A DNA stretch of 38,181 nucleotides. Source: UBA3910 sp964626065 (GTDB lineage: Bacteria; Bacillota; Limnochordia; Darwinibacteriales; Darwinibacteriaceae). Position numbers and translations under genes: made by a program. The stretch covers positions 1 to 38,181 of the forward strand of contig CAZVDE010000017.1 of NCBI GenBank assembly GCA_964626065.1. Direction: 5' to 3'. The notes beneath the pieces were generated by a model. The model was not told where the DNA came from and made no database searches. It saw nothing but the letters and a program-made list of their open reading frames with translations. Positions 8,730-15,795 of the stretch are shown one piece after another. The first letter of the stretch is position 1; each line of letters begins with the position of its first letter.

Positions 8730-9500
8730 GTGCAGAATTATAAGCGCAATCTTATTTTAGGCATCATAGCACTGATTTTAATTTTCAATATAAGTGGGGC
8801 CCGGGCGGCCCGCTATCCGGGGTACAGCGGGTATGTCAATGATTTTGCCAATATTTTAGATCAGCGCAGTAGAGCGGAGTTGGAACTTATTACAAGCAAA
8901 CTCCGGGACGAGCAGGGGATCGAATTGGCGATCGTTACGATACCCACTACCGCGCCTGAAGATCCCAAATCATATATTACCGGTATATTCGGCGAGTGGG
9001 GTGTGGGCGGCCCGGAAGACAGCGGCCTGATGATCTTGCTTTCGCTGGAAGAAGGGGCTATTGAGGTGGAAACGGGTTACGGCCTGGAGGGCACCCTTCC
9101 CGATGGCCTGGTGGGAGCGGTGATCGACCAGGAGGGGCTGGATCATTTTAAAAAACGGGATTACGGCCGAGGCTTGGTCAATATGTCGCAGGCCTATGCC
9201 AATATTTTGGCCGGGGAAGAATTTGCGATCAAGGAAGAACGGGGAGGTTCCGGTTGGCTTTCCGCTTTTGTAATTTTTATCTTAATTGTGGTGTTATTAA
9301 ACCGCGCCAGGCGTTATCCGCCCGGAGGTACAAGCGGTGGAAGCGGCGGAGGCGGAGGAACCCGCGGCCCCGTAATTATTCCCCGTACACCGACCCGCAT
9401 GGGTCCCACCCGCTCAGGCGGCTTCGGAGGCAGTAGCGGGCGCAGCGGTGGATTCGGCGGCGGGCGCAGTGGCGGCGGTGGAGCAGGGCGTAGATTTTAA
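8730..9500 (+). CDS. TPM domain protein, YgcG type
   Basis: Secreted or membrane-anchored protein of 256 residues. A signal peptide (about 1-27, ending ARA) is followed by a TPM domain (about 30-160), recognisable by GYVNDFANILD near the start, then GIELAIVTIPTT and GVGGPEDSGLMILLSLEEGAIEVETGYGLEG. A membrane segment at about 173-191 and a glycine/serine/arginine-rich tail complete the YgcG architecture. The role is uncertain; TPM domains have been linked to thylakoid repair in plants and to the LemA membrane partner in bacteria. The GTG start at 8730 has AGAAAGGGG about nine bases upstream. Cotranscribed with lemA, 18 bases downstream. Confidence 0.9.
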   Translation: MQNYKRNLILGIIALILIFNISGARAARYPGYSGYVNDFANILDQRSRAELELITSKLRDEQGIELAIVTIPTTAPEDPKSYITGIFGEWGVGGPEDSGLMILLSLEEGAIEVETGYGLEGTLPDGLVGAVIDQEGLDHFKKRDYGRGLVNMSQAYANILAGEEFAIKEERGGSGWLSAFVIFILIVVLLNRARRYPPGGTSGGSGGGGGTRGPVIIPRTPTRMGPTRSGGFGGSSGRSGGFGGGRSGGGGAGRRF

Positions 9501-9518
9501 ATCAAAAGGAGGATGAAA

Positions 9519-10082
9519 ATGAAAAATTCAAGCAAAGTTTTACTGATTATTGCAGTAATAGTGGTTATTTTAGGTTCTACCGTTGTAGGCCGTTATAATC
9601 GCTTGGTCCAGCTGGAGACGGATGTGGACGGCCGCTGGGCCCAGGTGGAAAACGTGCTGCAGCGGCGGGCGGATTTGATTCCCAATCTGGTCAACACGGT
9701 CAAAGGCTATGCATCGCATGAAGAAAGGGTCTTTACAGACATTGCGGATGCCCGGGCACGCCTTTTGGGCGCTCGTTCGCCTGCGGAGCAGATGGAAGCA
9801 AATACCGGGTTGGACTCGGCCATCGGTAGGCTGTTGGCTTTAAGCGAGGCCTACCCCGAGCTGAAGGCAGATACGAGTTTCGTGCGCCTCCAAGATGAAT
9901 TGGCGGGCACCGAAAGCCGCATCGCGACTGAGCGGATGCGCTTTAACGAATCGGTGCAGACCTGGAATGCTACCATCAAACAGTTTCCCATGAATATTTT
10001 AGCTAGTCTGTTCGGCAAACAAACTAAAACCTACTTTGAGGCGGCCCCGGGGGCGCAGGAAGTTCCCTTGGTGGAGTTTTAA
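9519..10082 (+). CDS. lemA: LemA family protein
   Basis: Small membrane protein of 187 residues, the family's usual size. One N-terminal membrane segment is followed by a long helical region with the LemA signature YNRLVQLETDVDGRWAQVEN, then RRADLIPNLVNTVKGYASHE. The second of two nearby ATGs (9519) is chosen, because AAAGGAGG ends directly at the first one and gives six bases of spacing to the second. LemA and YgcG-type TPM genes are found together in many bacteria, which suggests a shared envelope function that is still unknown. Confidence 0.93.
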   Translation: MKNSSKVLLIIAVIVVILGSTVVGRYNRLVQLETDVDGRWAQVENVLQRRADLIPNLVNTVKGYASHEERVFTDIADARARLLGARSPAEQMEANTGLDSAIGRLLALSEAYPELKADTSFVRLQDELAGTESRIATERMRFNESVQTWNATIKQFPMNILASLFGKQTKTYFEAAPGAQEVPLVEF

Positions 10083-10097
10083 AACATTCAGTAGTGC

Positions 10098-10126
10098 GGG
10101 GCTCCGTTGGGGGCCCTATTTTTTTT
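10098..10126 (+). terminator. Terminator of the TPM/lemA operon
   Basis: An 8-bp GC-rich stem GGGGCTCC/GGGGCCCT (two G-U pairs) with a short loop is followed by eight T residues after one A. It sits 15 bases after the lemA stop. Confidence 0.88.
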
Positions 10127-10129
10127 AGG

Positions 10130-10321
10130 CCAAATTTGATAGAAAATCGTAGCACAGAAACATAACCTTACTGAGTTCGTCGATTAACAATTGTTCAACT
10201 GCCGAAAACACGCAGGCAAGAGAGTTTGGGGCCCGAGGCGCCTCGAGCCGGAAGGAGGAATTACCTGCCTGGAAATGAAGTAAACAATTGGGGAAATCAA
10301 AATAAAGGGAGTGTTAAGGCT
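10130..10321 (+). promoter_or_regulatory. Long structured leader upstream of ilvE
   Basis: About 190 bases separate the previous terminator from ilvE. The stretch holds a 10-bp palindrome AACAATTGTT (10186-10195) and a closing stem CAGGCA (10213-10218) with TGCCTG (10266-10271). Inside that stem is a GC-rich hairpin built on CGAGG/CCTCG and an orphan AAGGAGG (10252-10258) that precedes no sensible gene. A weak promoter (TTGATA at 10136, 19-bp spacer, CATAAC) is possible. No T-box or known riboswitch core was recognised. Confidence 0.4.
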
Positions 10322-11386
10322 GTGGAAATTTCTCTGGTGAAAACGACGGCTCCAAAGGAGAAGCCTAACGAGGACAATCTAGGTTTCGGCCGTCATTTTA
10401 CTGACCATATGTTTGTTATGGATTATGAAGATGGGGCGTGGCAAAAGGCGCGCATCGTTCCTTATGCGCCCCTGCAGATTGAGCCTTCCGCATCGGTGTT
10501 CCATTATGCCCAGGCGGTCTTTGAAGGCATGAAAGCGTTTCGAGCCGAAGATGGGCGGGTGTTATTGTTTCGGCCCGAACAGAATATGGCTCGGCTTAAC
10601 CGCAGTAATGAGCGGATGTGCATACCCTCCTTTGACGAAGATTTCGTCTTGGGGGCGCTTAAAAAACTGATCGCGCTGGAACGGGATTGGATTCCTTCCG
10701 AGCCGGGTACTTCTTTGTATGTTCGCCCGTTTATTATTGGCCTGGACAACGTGCTGGGAGTGAGGCCGGCGCGTACTTACAAATTTATTGTAATTCTTTC
10801 GCCTTCGGGTGCCTATTATGCGGAAGGGATCAACCCGGTCAGCATCTATGTGGAGCCCCGTTACGTGCGGGCTGTGCGCGGAGGCACCGGTTTTGCTAAA
10901 GCCGCGGGTAACTACGCGGGCAGTTTATTGGCCCAGCACTTAGCGGCCAAGCGGGGCCATGCCCAGGTGCTGTGGCTGGATGGTGTGGAACGCAAATATG
11001 TGGAAGAAGTGGGCGCCATGAACGTTTTCTTCAATATTGACGGGGAATTGATTACGCCCGATCTGGGCGATTCGGTTCTGCCGGGGATAACCAGAAGATC
11101 CGTCCTAGAACTATTGCGGTCTTGGAACATTCCCACCGCGGAGCGCCGCCTGGGGGTAGAAGAGCTATATGATGCTCATGCCGCGGGTACACTGCGGGAG
11201 GCGTTTGGCTGCGGTACGGCAGCGGTGATCTCGCCCATCGGCAGATTGGAATATAAAGACCGGACGATTGAAATCAACGCCGGCAAAACGGGTGAGATCT
11301 CCCAGAGGCTGTACGATACAATCACCGGAATTCAAAGTGGGCGCCTGCCCGATGAATTCGGCTGGACAATGGAGGTAAAGATTTAA
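10322..11386 (+). CDS. ilvE: Branched-chain amino acid aminotransferase
   Basis: PLP enzyme (fold type IV) that interconverts leucine, isoleucine and valine with their 2-oxo acids, using glutamate/2-oxoglutarate; cytoplasmic. The GTG at 10322 gives 354 residues and an N-terminus (LVKTTAPKEKP) that lines up with Bacillus YbgE/YwaA; the longer frame from 10226 reads through the leader. Hallmarks are FGRHFTDHMFVMDY, the lysine in GGTGFAKAAGNYAGS (Lys193, PLP Schiff base) and VLWLDGVERKYVEEVGAMN, with GCGTAAVISPIG near the C-terminus. AAAGGGAG lies ten bases upstream. Monocistronic: flanked by terminators on both sides. Confidence 0.95.
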   Translation: MEISLVKTTAPKEKPNEDNLGFGRHFTDHMFVMDYEDGAWQKARIVPYAPLQIEPSASVFHYAQAVFEGMKAFRAEDGRVLLFRPEQNMARLNRSNERMCIPSFDEDFVLGALKKLIALERDWIPSEPGTSLYVRPFIIGLDNVLGVRPARTYKFIVILSPSGAYYAEGINPVSIYVEPRYVRAVRGGTGFAKAAGNYAGSLLAQHLAAKRGHAQVLWLDGVERKYVEEVGAMNVFFNIDGELITPDLGDSVLPGITRRSVLELLRSWNIPTAERRLGVEELYDAHAAGTLREAFGCGTAAVISPIGRLEYKDRTIEINAGKTGEISQRLYDTITGIQSGRLPDEFGWTMEVKI

Positions 11387-11419
11387 AGGAAATTAAATAG
11401 CCTGATTTATGCTCAACTT

Positions 11420-11447
11420 GCGGCTGTGGTCTGACTACAGCCGCTAA
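11420..11447 (+). terminator. Probable terminator of ilvE
   Basis: A perfect 8-bp stem GCGGCTGT/ACAGCCGC with a 9-base loop, followed by TAAATTT, lies 33 bases after the ilvE stop. The T run is imperfect. Confidence 0.65.
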
Positions 11448-11479
11448 ATTTCTCTCTGCAAATAGGTATCTTCGGACAG

Positions 11480-11504
11480 AAAAACGACCCCGCAGGGCCG
11501 TTTT
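11480..11504 (-). terminator. Terminator of the 11507-11941 gene
   Basis: On the minus strand a 10-bp stem AAAACGGCCC/GGGTCGTTTT (one G-U pair) with loop TGCG runs into TTTTT, directly after the stop codon. Confidence 0.85.
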
Positions 11505-11506
11505 CC

Positions 11507-11941
11507 TTAGAACAAGAGAGCCAACACCAAAATAATCACAAGCAGAGGCGAAGCCAAAAAAACGATGGGCAGCAAAAGCCGTAGGAAAACCCAACCCAGC
11601 TTGATAAAGAGGATCAAGGGGATGAACAGCAAAAAGACCAGAAAGAAGGGGCCCAAAACTCCCAAAACGATCAGTCCCACAATTAGGGCGACAATAATGG
11701 CGGGAATGGCCACAAGGCTCTTAAATAGGGGTGATCTTCCGTTAATTTCCACAATCACTTCATCGGAAGAACCTCTTGCCCGTTTATCCTTGTCACCTGC
11801 ATGGTAGAGCCCGACCAGCCCCAGCACGATTAAAACAACGGGCCACATTACCCCTAAACGGGGCAGTATGTTTAGATTGCGGGCTAAAAAAGCAATTCCC
11901 AAAACAATTAAGATCAATGCGCCAACATTTTTCGATTCCAT
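11507..11941 (-). CDS. Small membrane protein with LiaF/DUF5668-like N-terminus
   Basis: The 144-residue integral membrane protein has four to five hydrophobic segments. The first 45 residues, with ALILIVLGIAFLARNL and MWPVVLIVLGLVGL, match the two-helix module at the N-terminus of LiaF-like proteins (DUF5668 type). A short charged linker (about 48-65) is followed by very hydrophobic sequence to the C-terminus. LiaF-type proteins restrain cell-envelope-stress two-component systems, but the soluble sensing domain (DUF2154/DUF4097) is absent here; a DUF4097 protein is encoded at 18758-19561 under a similar promoter. GGGGGAGG lies five bases before the ATG. Function otherwise unknown. Confidence 0.78.
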   Translation of the reverse strand: MESKNVGALILIVLGIAFLARNLNILPRLGVMWPVVLIVLGLVGLYHAGDKDKRARGSSDEVIVEINGRSPLFKSLVAIPAIIVALIVGLIVLGVLGPFFLVFLLFIPLILFIKLGWVFLRLLLPIVFLASPLLVIILVLALLF

Positions 11942-11964
11942 GGGTTCCTCCCCCTTTCATCCTT

Positions 11965-11993
11965 ATTATAGCAGGGGGCGCGGGCGGGGGCAA
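11965..11993 (-). promoter_or_regulatory. Promoter of the small membrane protein gene
   Basis: Minus strand: -35 TTGCCC (11988-11993), 17-bp GC-rich spacer, -10 TATAAT (11965-11970). The arrangement closely resembles the promoter at 19592-19620. Confidence 0.75.
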
Positions 11994-12016
11994 TTCGCCT
12001 TAGGTCTGTTTTTGTG

Positions 12017-12034
12017 CTCAGCCTCAAGGCTGAG
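12017..12034. promoter_or_regulatory. Palindrome upstream of the 11507-11941 promoter
   Basis: CTCAGCC/GGCTGAG around a TCAA centre. The centre lies 35 bp upstream of the middle of the -35 box. No gene end is near (osmC and the membrane protein gene diverge here), so it is not a terminator. A similar palindrome has the same placement at 19644-19659. Confidence 0.5.
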
Positions 12035-12101
12035 TCCGGACGGGGATAAACTTGGTGAGTTTGGGAATAGTGGAAAGGAAAACTAAGAAGGAGGGTGCAA
12101 G

Positions 12102-12536
12102 ATGGCCGTAATCAATTTTAGAGTAAAGGCAGCGAGCGAAAATCCCACTAAAACGATTATTAAGGCTCGCAATTTTAAAATCATAGTAGATGAGCCGCAA
12201 GATCTACAGGGGACAGATCAGGGGCCCAATCCGGTGGAATACGTGCTGGCCGCTTTGGCCGGCTGTTTAAACGTGGTTGGGCATGTGGTTGCGCAGGAAA
12301 TGGGTTTTGCCCTCAGGGGCATCAATTTTGAGCTCAAGGGTGGTTTGGATCCGGGCAAGTTCATGGGCCAAGACACTACCAGCCGGGCCGGTTACCAAAG
12401 CATCGAGGTTAAGGTTAAACCCGATTGTGATGCGAGTCCGGAGCAGCTGCAGGCCTGGCTGCAGGCAATTGAGAATCGCTGCCCGGTCAGCGATAACATC
12501 AGCAATACCACGCCTGTCACCATTAACCTTGCCTAG
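12102..12536 (+). CDS. OsmC family peroxiredoxin-like protein
   Basis: Cytoplasmic thiol protein of 144 residues. The OsmC/Ohr fold is supported by GPNPVEYVLAALAGCLNVVGHVVA, with the first conserved cysteine at 55, and the second cysteine in ENRCPVSDNISN at 127. Members reduce organic hydroperoxides or, in the YhfA branch, have unknown substrates; this one looks closer to the latter. Strong site AAGGAGGG eight bases before the ATG. Single gene, followed by a bidirectional terminator. Confidence 0.9.
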   Translation: MAVINFRVKAASENPTKTIIKARNFKIIVDEPQDLQGTDQGPNPVEYVLAALAGCLNVVGHVVAQEMGFALRGINFELKGGLDPGKFMGQDTTSRAGYQSIEVKVKPDCDASPEQLQAWLQAIENRCPVSDNISNTTPVTINLA

Positions 12537-12545
12537 ACCGGGAAG

Positions 12546-12583
12546 AAAAAAGAGCCCTTCCTTGCTACCGAAGGGCTTTTCTT
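12546..12583. terminator. Bidirectional terminator between osmC-like and nitroreductase genes
   Basis: An 8-bp stem AGCCCTTC/GAAGGGCT with a 9-base loop is followed by TTTTCTTATTT on the plus strand and by a run of six T on the minus strand. Confidence 0.88.
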
Positions 12584-12585
12584 AT

Positions 12586-13158
12586 TTAAAAACTTTTCAG
12601 GATTAGTTCCGTTAGGGGCCTTTTCGGCACGATATGGGCATCGTTTTCATCCCGCCGGTAGCGGGTATCCCCATCTTTAACTTCGCAGAGCCTTATTTCT
12701 TCCCCCGGGGCCCCTAAAGCAATGGCTAATTCAATATTCAAATGAACGGGTAAATCAAGACACCGCCGCAGCGCATCACGGTTCACCGAACCAAGCGCGC
12801 AGCCGCCGTAGCCTCTCTCCCGCGCTCCTAAAAGAATGGTTTGGGTCACTATGCCCACGTCAATGCCGGGGTTTTTGTTGAGCCGGGGATCGCTTAAAAT
12901 GATGATGTAGGCGGTCGGCCTCTCGTTAGGCTGGGGGCCCTCCCAAGTAGTTAAGTGGGCCGCCCAGGCCAGGCAGGAAAAAACCTGGTCTCTTTTACCT
13001 TCCTCTTGCACCAGCACGTAGCGGAGGGGCTGCAGATTATTAGCGGAAGGCGTGAGGCGGGCCAAATCCACAAGTTCCTCCAAACAGGCCGGGGTGGGGG
13101 CGGGATTTTGTTTGAAACGGCGGACACTGCGATTTGCCTCAACAAGTCTTTTCATCAT
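12586..13158 (-). CDS. Nitroreductase family protein
   Basis: FMN-dependent oxidoreductase of 190 residues. The N-terminal RSVRRFKQNP (arginines that bind the FMN phosphate), LTPSANNLQPLRYVLV, and GYGGCALGSVNRDALR before the last third are typical. The natural substrate of such enzymes is rarely known (nitro compounds, quinones, flavins). AGGAGG lies five bases before the ATG; the next codon is also ATG. The gene lies 20 bases downstream of the PfkB-fold gene on the same strand, so the two may be cotranscribed. Confidence 0.9.
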   Translation of the reverse strand: MMKRLVEANRSVRRFKQNPAPTPACLEELVDLARLTPSANNLQPLRYVLVQEEGKRDQVFSCLAWAAHLTTWEGPQPNERPTAYIIILSDPRLNKNPGIDVGIVTQTILLGARERGYGGCALGSVNRDALRRCLDLPVHLNIELAIALGAPGEEIRLCEVKDGDTRYRRDENDAHIVPKRPLTELILKSF

Positions 13159-13178
13159 CTTTTCCTCCTAATTGTCTT

Positions 13179-14114
13179 TTAGTAAGGTGTTTTATCCACC
13201 GCAATCTGTTTGGCCAGTTGGGCGGCTAGCTGCGGATCAAAAATTCCCGTGCCTAAGTGGGCGGTGCCGGCGATAGCAACTGCCAAAGCAAAACGCAGGG
13301 AGGCGGCGAAGTCCCACCCTGCCTGAAGTTTAGCGGTAAGGCCCGCCGCCAAGGCGCTGCCGCCGCCCACCGGGCTGATTACATCTACGGTAGGCAGAGG
13401 CCGAGAAAAATAAGCGCTCTCAGCTTGAACGGCCAGTGCCCCGCGAGCACCCATGGAAACGACAATACCGCCCAGGCCATCGGCTACCAAGGCCCGGGCC
13501 GCTTTAATAGCCTGGACAGTGGAGTAGCAGGGGCCCACCAGCTGCAAAAATTCCTGCCAATTAGGCGTAATTAAATCGGGTTGGGCCTTGATTCCCTCCC
13601 GAAGCCAGGTCCCGTGGGTATCTAAGAGCACCTTTGCCCCCGCCTCTTGTGCGGACCTAATCAGGCGGGCATAGATAGCTGCAGGTGCACCGGGTGGCGG
13701 GGTGCCTGCCAGAACAACCCAATGATTCTTCACTGCCAGGGCTTCGATTTTGCTGCTGAGGCGATCAAAGGCGCCTCGAGGCGTGCGTGGGCCCTGTTCG
13801 ATGATCCGGGTGTGGATTTTTCCTCCGTCACCGACTACAAGTGTACCCAAGCGGGATTCGGCCCGGATCCAGACAAAATCAGAGGGTATTTCCTCTTTGT
13901 GCAGCCCGGCCTCAATCAGCCTACCCAAATGGCCGCCTAAAATCCCGGTGGCCTGCGTGGGCACCTCTAGGCGGCGCAGAATTCTGGATACGCTAATTCC
14001 CCCACCGGCGGGCCCGGTTACGCAATGGCTAACCTCGTGAACGCCCGTGAGGGAGAACCGCTCAATTTGATAATTCCTCTCCAGCATTGGGTTTAAAGTC
14101 ACCGTCACGATCAT
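13179..14114 (-). CDS. PfkB (1-phosphofructokinase)-like protein with degenerate active site
   Basis: The protein is 311 residues from the ATG at 14114; the open frame extends 65 codons further but without family resemblance. The fold is clearly that of 1-phosphofructokinase/tagatose-6-phosphate kinase: TVTLNPMLERNY at the N-terminus, AGTPPPGAP, ITPNWQEF, MGARGAL. Key positions are altered. The usual NPxxD reads NPMLE, the GGKGxNVA sugar-phosphate loop reads AGGGISVS without its lysine, and the catalytic GAGDS reads GGGSA, so the catalytic aspartate is Ser253. The codons confirm the change. A true kinase is therefore unlikely, and a binding or regulatory role is possible. Weak ribosome site (AGAGGGG about 11 bases upstream). 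Likely cotranscribed with the nitroreductase. Confidence 0.8.
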   Translation of the reverse strand: MIVTVTLNPMLERNYQIERFSLTGVHEVSHCVTGPAGGGISVSRILRRLEVPTQATGILGGHLGRLIEAGLHKEEIPSDFVWIRAESRLGTLVVGDGGKIHTRIIEQGPRTPRGAFDRLSSKIEALAVKNHWVVLAGTPPPGAPAAIYARLIRSAQEAGAKVLLDTHGTWLREGIKAQPDLITPNWQEFLQLVGPCYSTVQAIKAARALVADGLGGIVVSMGARGALAVQAESAYFSRPLPTVDVISPVGGGSALAAGLTAKLQAGWDFAASLRFALAVAIAGTAHLGTGIFDPQLAAQLAKQIAVDKTPY

Positions 14115-14265
14115 CGTTGCGCACCCCTCTTCGCAAGGTACAATAATATTCGTGAAGCCTCTACATTTTCCCTGCCCGGCTTCAAGATAAAATGCGCGCA
14201 ACATGAAGGAATATTCAGAAATGTGTATAACTAATCCATATAAACAAATAAAGGGGGAGATGGGG

Positions 14266-15024
14266 TTGAGCAACAGCAGGGAAAACAAAGAGTTGATTAA
14301 ACTGTCCACTCAGGCCTCCCTGGCCGAACTGCATAGTTTAGTGGAGGAGCTGCACTGCCTGCGAGCGGAAAACGGTATCGATTTAGCGGACTATGAGCCG
14401 CAGGCGCGGTTGAAGGAGCTAATCTATGCAGTCTATCGCCACGGTGATTTAACCCGTGCAGAGGGGGAAGCCAATCGCGGTCTTTTATCCCTCTTAAAAA
14501 GGGCCAGTTTCAAGCTGGAGGGGCTCAAACCAACCGGAATGCTGCGGGAAGTGCTGCGCAATCTTTCCGCCAGTTGGCCCCAGCTGATGACCATGTTTTG
14601 GGCTCTTTTGACGATGCCGGAGATGGATACTCTATTGGGCCGAGATCTACCGGCGGCCCGCCATTATCTGCAGTTCAACCGGTTTTTGTACTTCCTCTTT
14701 CTAACGCGCCTAGCCCAACAGGGGCAGGGTCCGGGCCGCCCAAGGAATTTTTTGTTTGATGATGGCCATCTCCAAGGTATGCTCAGGGGCATGCCCGACT
14801 TAACGACCGCTTACAGCCACCTGCGCAGTGGGGAAAACAGCGCTTGGGCAGGGGGTGTTCCGCTTTTGCCGGTCAGCGAAAAACAATGGCTTCTTTCGCC
14901 TGAATTGCTACATGATGATCTTTTGCAGAATTATGCCCGGGTATTGGGCGCTTATGCCCACCGCTCAGAGCAGGGCCGTGTTGCGGAAGGGAGGGCCCCC
15001 GGGCCAAAGTCAACCTATAGTTAA
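14266..15024 (+). CDS. Hypothetical protein, mostly helical
   Basis: No family recognised. The TTG at 14266 is favoured because AAGGGGGAG ends six bases before it; the in-frame ATG at 14260 touches that site, and the ATG at 14203 has none. The product is about 252 residues and cytoplasmic. An N-terminal amphipathic helical region (ELIKLSTQASLAELHSLVEELHCL) may form a short coiled coil. It is followed by a long helical block, a tyrosine/leucine-rich patch YLQFNRFLYFLFLTRLA, a glycine-rich loop and a basic tail. It is divergent from the PfkB-fold gene. A perfect promoter begins six bases after its stop. Confidence 0.65.
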   Translation: MSNSRENKELIKLSTQASLAELHSLVEELHCLRAENGIDLADYEPQARLKELIYAVYRHGDLTRAEGEANRGLLSLLKRASFKLEGLKPTGMLREVLRNLSASWPQLMTMFWALLTMPEMDTLLGRDLPAARHYLQFNRFLYFLFLTRLAQQGQGPGRPRNFLFDDGHLQGMLRGMPDLTTAYSHLRSGENSAWAGGVPLLPVSEKQWLLSPELLHDDLLQNYARVLGAYAHRSEQGRVAEGRAPGPKSTYS

Positions 15025-15030
15025 AACTAT

Positions 15031-15059
15031 TTGACAATTGGGACTCAATATCATATAAT
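15031..15059 (+). promoter_or_regulatory. Perfect sigma-A promoter with no downstream gene
   Basis: -35 TTGACA (15031-15036), exactly 17-bp spacer, -10 TATAAT (15054-15059): twelve of twelve consensus bases. No protein gene on the plus strand follows for more than 1.2 kb. Confidence 0.88.
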
Positions 15060-15065
15060 TCAGAT

Positions 15066-15302
15066 AACGAAGCCTTCCGCTGCCAGCGGGTGGACAAATC
15101 ATTGGGGAAAGGGGGCTGAACATAACTGCGGAGACTTTCTCGGCCGCGCCGCGGCGAAGGCAGGGGGATGTATCGGGAGATGGTTTCTGCATTGATGGAG
15201 AAAGGGTAAAAGCGAGAAGACATCACCGCCGGAAAAATAAAAAGATAGATCCCAGAAGCGGTGAAAACAAATGGCTGGGGGCCCGGGGCTTGGGGCCCCT
15301 TT
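15066..15302 (+). ncRNA. Candidate structured non-coding RNA
   Basis: The gene-free stretch of about 240 bases after the perfect promoter can fold. GCCTTC-CGC (15072-15080) pairs with GCG and GAAGGC (15151-15161) around a two-base bulge. TCACCGC (15223-15229) pairs with GCGGTGA (15258-15264) around an A-rich loop. GGGGGCCC (15277-15284) pairs with GGGCCCCT (15293-15300) and is followed by only three T. A 13-codon frame at 15168 (ATG after GGCAGGGGG) is too short to claim. It does not resemble 6S RNA, SRP RNA, tmRNA, RNase P or a riboswitch that I can recognise. The stretch converges on the DUF134 gene. Confidence 0.45.
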
Positions 15303-15311
15303 GCCGTGCGC

Positions 15312-15338
15312 AAAAAAGGCCACCTCTGCGGTGACCTT
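15312..15338 (-). terminator. Terminator of the DUF5320-DUF134 operon
   Basis: Minus strand: a 9-bp stem AAGGTCACC/GGTGGCCTT (one G-U pair) with a 5-base loop, ending in six T. It lies 16 bases past the DUF134 stop. Confidence 0.87.
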
Positions 15339-15354
15339 CCTTTAGTATGTCTTC

Positions 15355-15777
15355 TTAGCGGCGTTGCCGGCCCGCGCCCCGCCCGGGGCCTCCGCCTCTG
15401 CCGTTTCCGGCACCGCGGCCATGCCCATGCCTTTGGCCCCGGCCCGGCCCGCGTCCACAGCGGCTGCAGCCCAGGCCGAATTCGCCCTCGGGGTAGAATT
15501 CGTAGTCGCCGCCTTCAATACGCAAAACGGAGCCGGCGAACAGAGCCTCCGCCACTTTTTCCCTGGCAGCAGCATAAATGCGCTGCACCGTGGTGCGGGC
15601 TACGCGCATTCTTTCAGCCGCTTCTTCCTGGGTAAGTCTTTCCAAATCCAACAGGCGGATCGCTTCATATTCCTCCACCGTCATGCGAATTTCGCCTTCC
15701 GGGGTACTGTTCATGGGGCCAAACACATTCACCCTTGGCAGGCAGCAGATTCTCCTGCCTTTGCGAGGTCTGGGCAT
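15355..15777 (-). CDS. DUF134 (UPF0251) helix-turn-helix protein
   Basis: Predicted DNA-binding protein of 140 residues. The family start MPRPRKGRRICCLPRVNVFGP is followed by a sigma-70-region-4-like helix-turn-helix at about 33-78 (MTVEEYEAIRLLDLERLTQEEAA then RVARTTVQRIYAAAREKVAEAL). Next come a short acidic linker, a CSRC pair and a long Gly/Arg/His tail that could bind metal or nucleic acid. GGAGTG lies nine bases before the ATG, immediately after the stop of the DUF5320 gene (18-base gap). DUF134 genes commonly neighbour DUF5320 and NifB/NifX-like iron-molybdenum cofactor protein genes; the latter are not seen here. It is a candidate regulator of its own promoter. Confidence 0.88.
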   Translation of the reverse strand: MPRPRKGRRICCLPRVNVFGPMNSTPEGEIRMTVEEYEAIRLLDLERLTQEEAAERMRVARTTVQRIYAAAREKVAEALFAGSVLRIEGGDYEFYPEGEFGLGCSRCGRGPGRGQRHGHGRGAGNGRGGGPGRGAGRQRR

Positions 15778-15795
15778 TTCAATTCACTCCGCGGT

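Noticed and set aside
10226..10321. N-terminal extension of IlvE from the TTG at 10226
   Set aside because: The extra 32 residues have no counterpart in the family and come from the structured leader; GTG at 10322 has a ribosome site and the expected N-terminus.
10130..10321. T-box or ppGpp/ykkC-type riboswitch before ilvE
   Set aside because: The conserved T-box sequence and the ykkC core were not found.
15168..15209. Thirteen-codon peptide in the candidate RNA
   Set aside because: A GGGGG run precedes the ATG, but the frame is too short to support from sequence alone.
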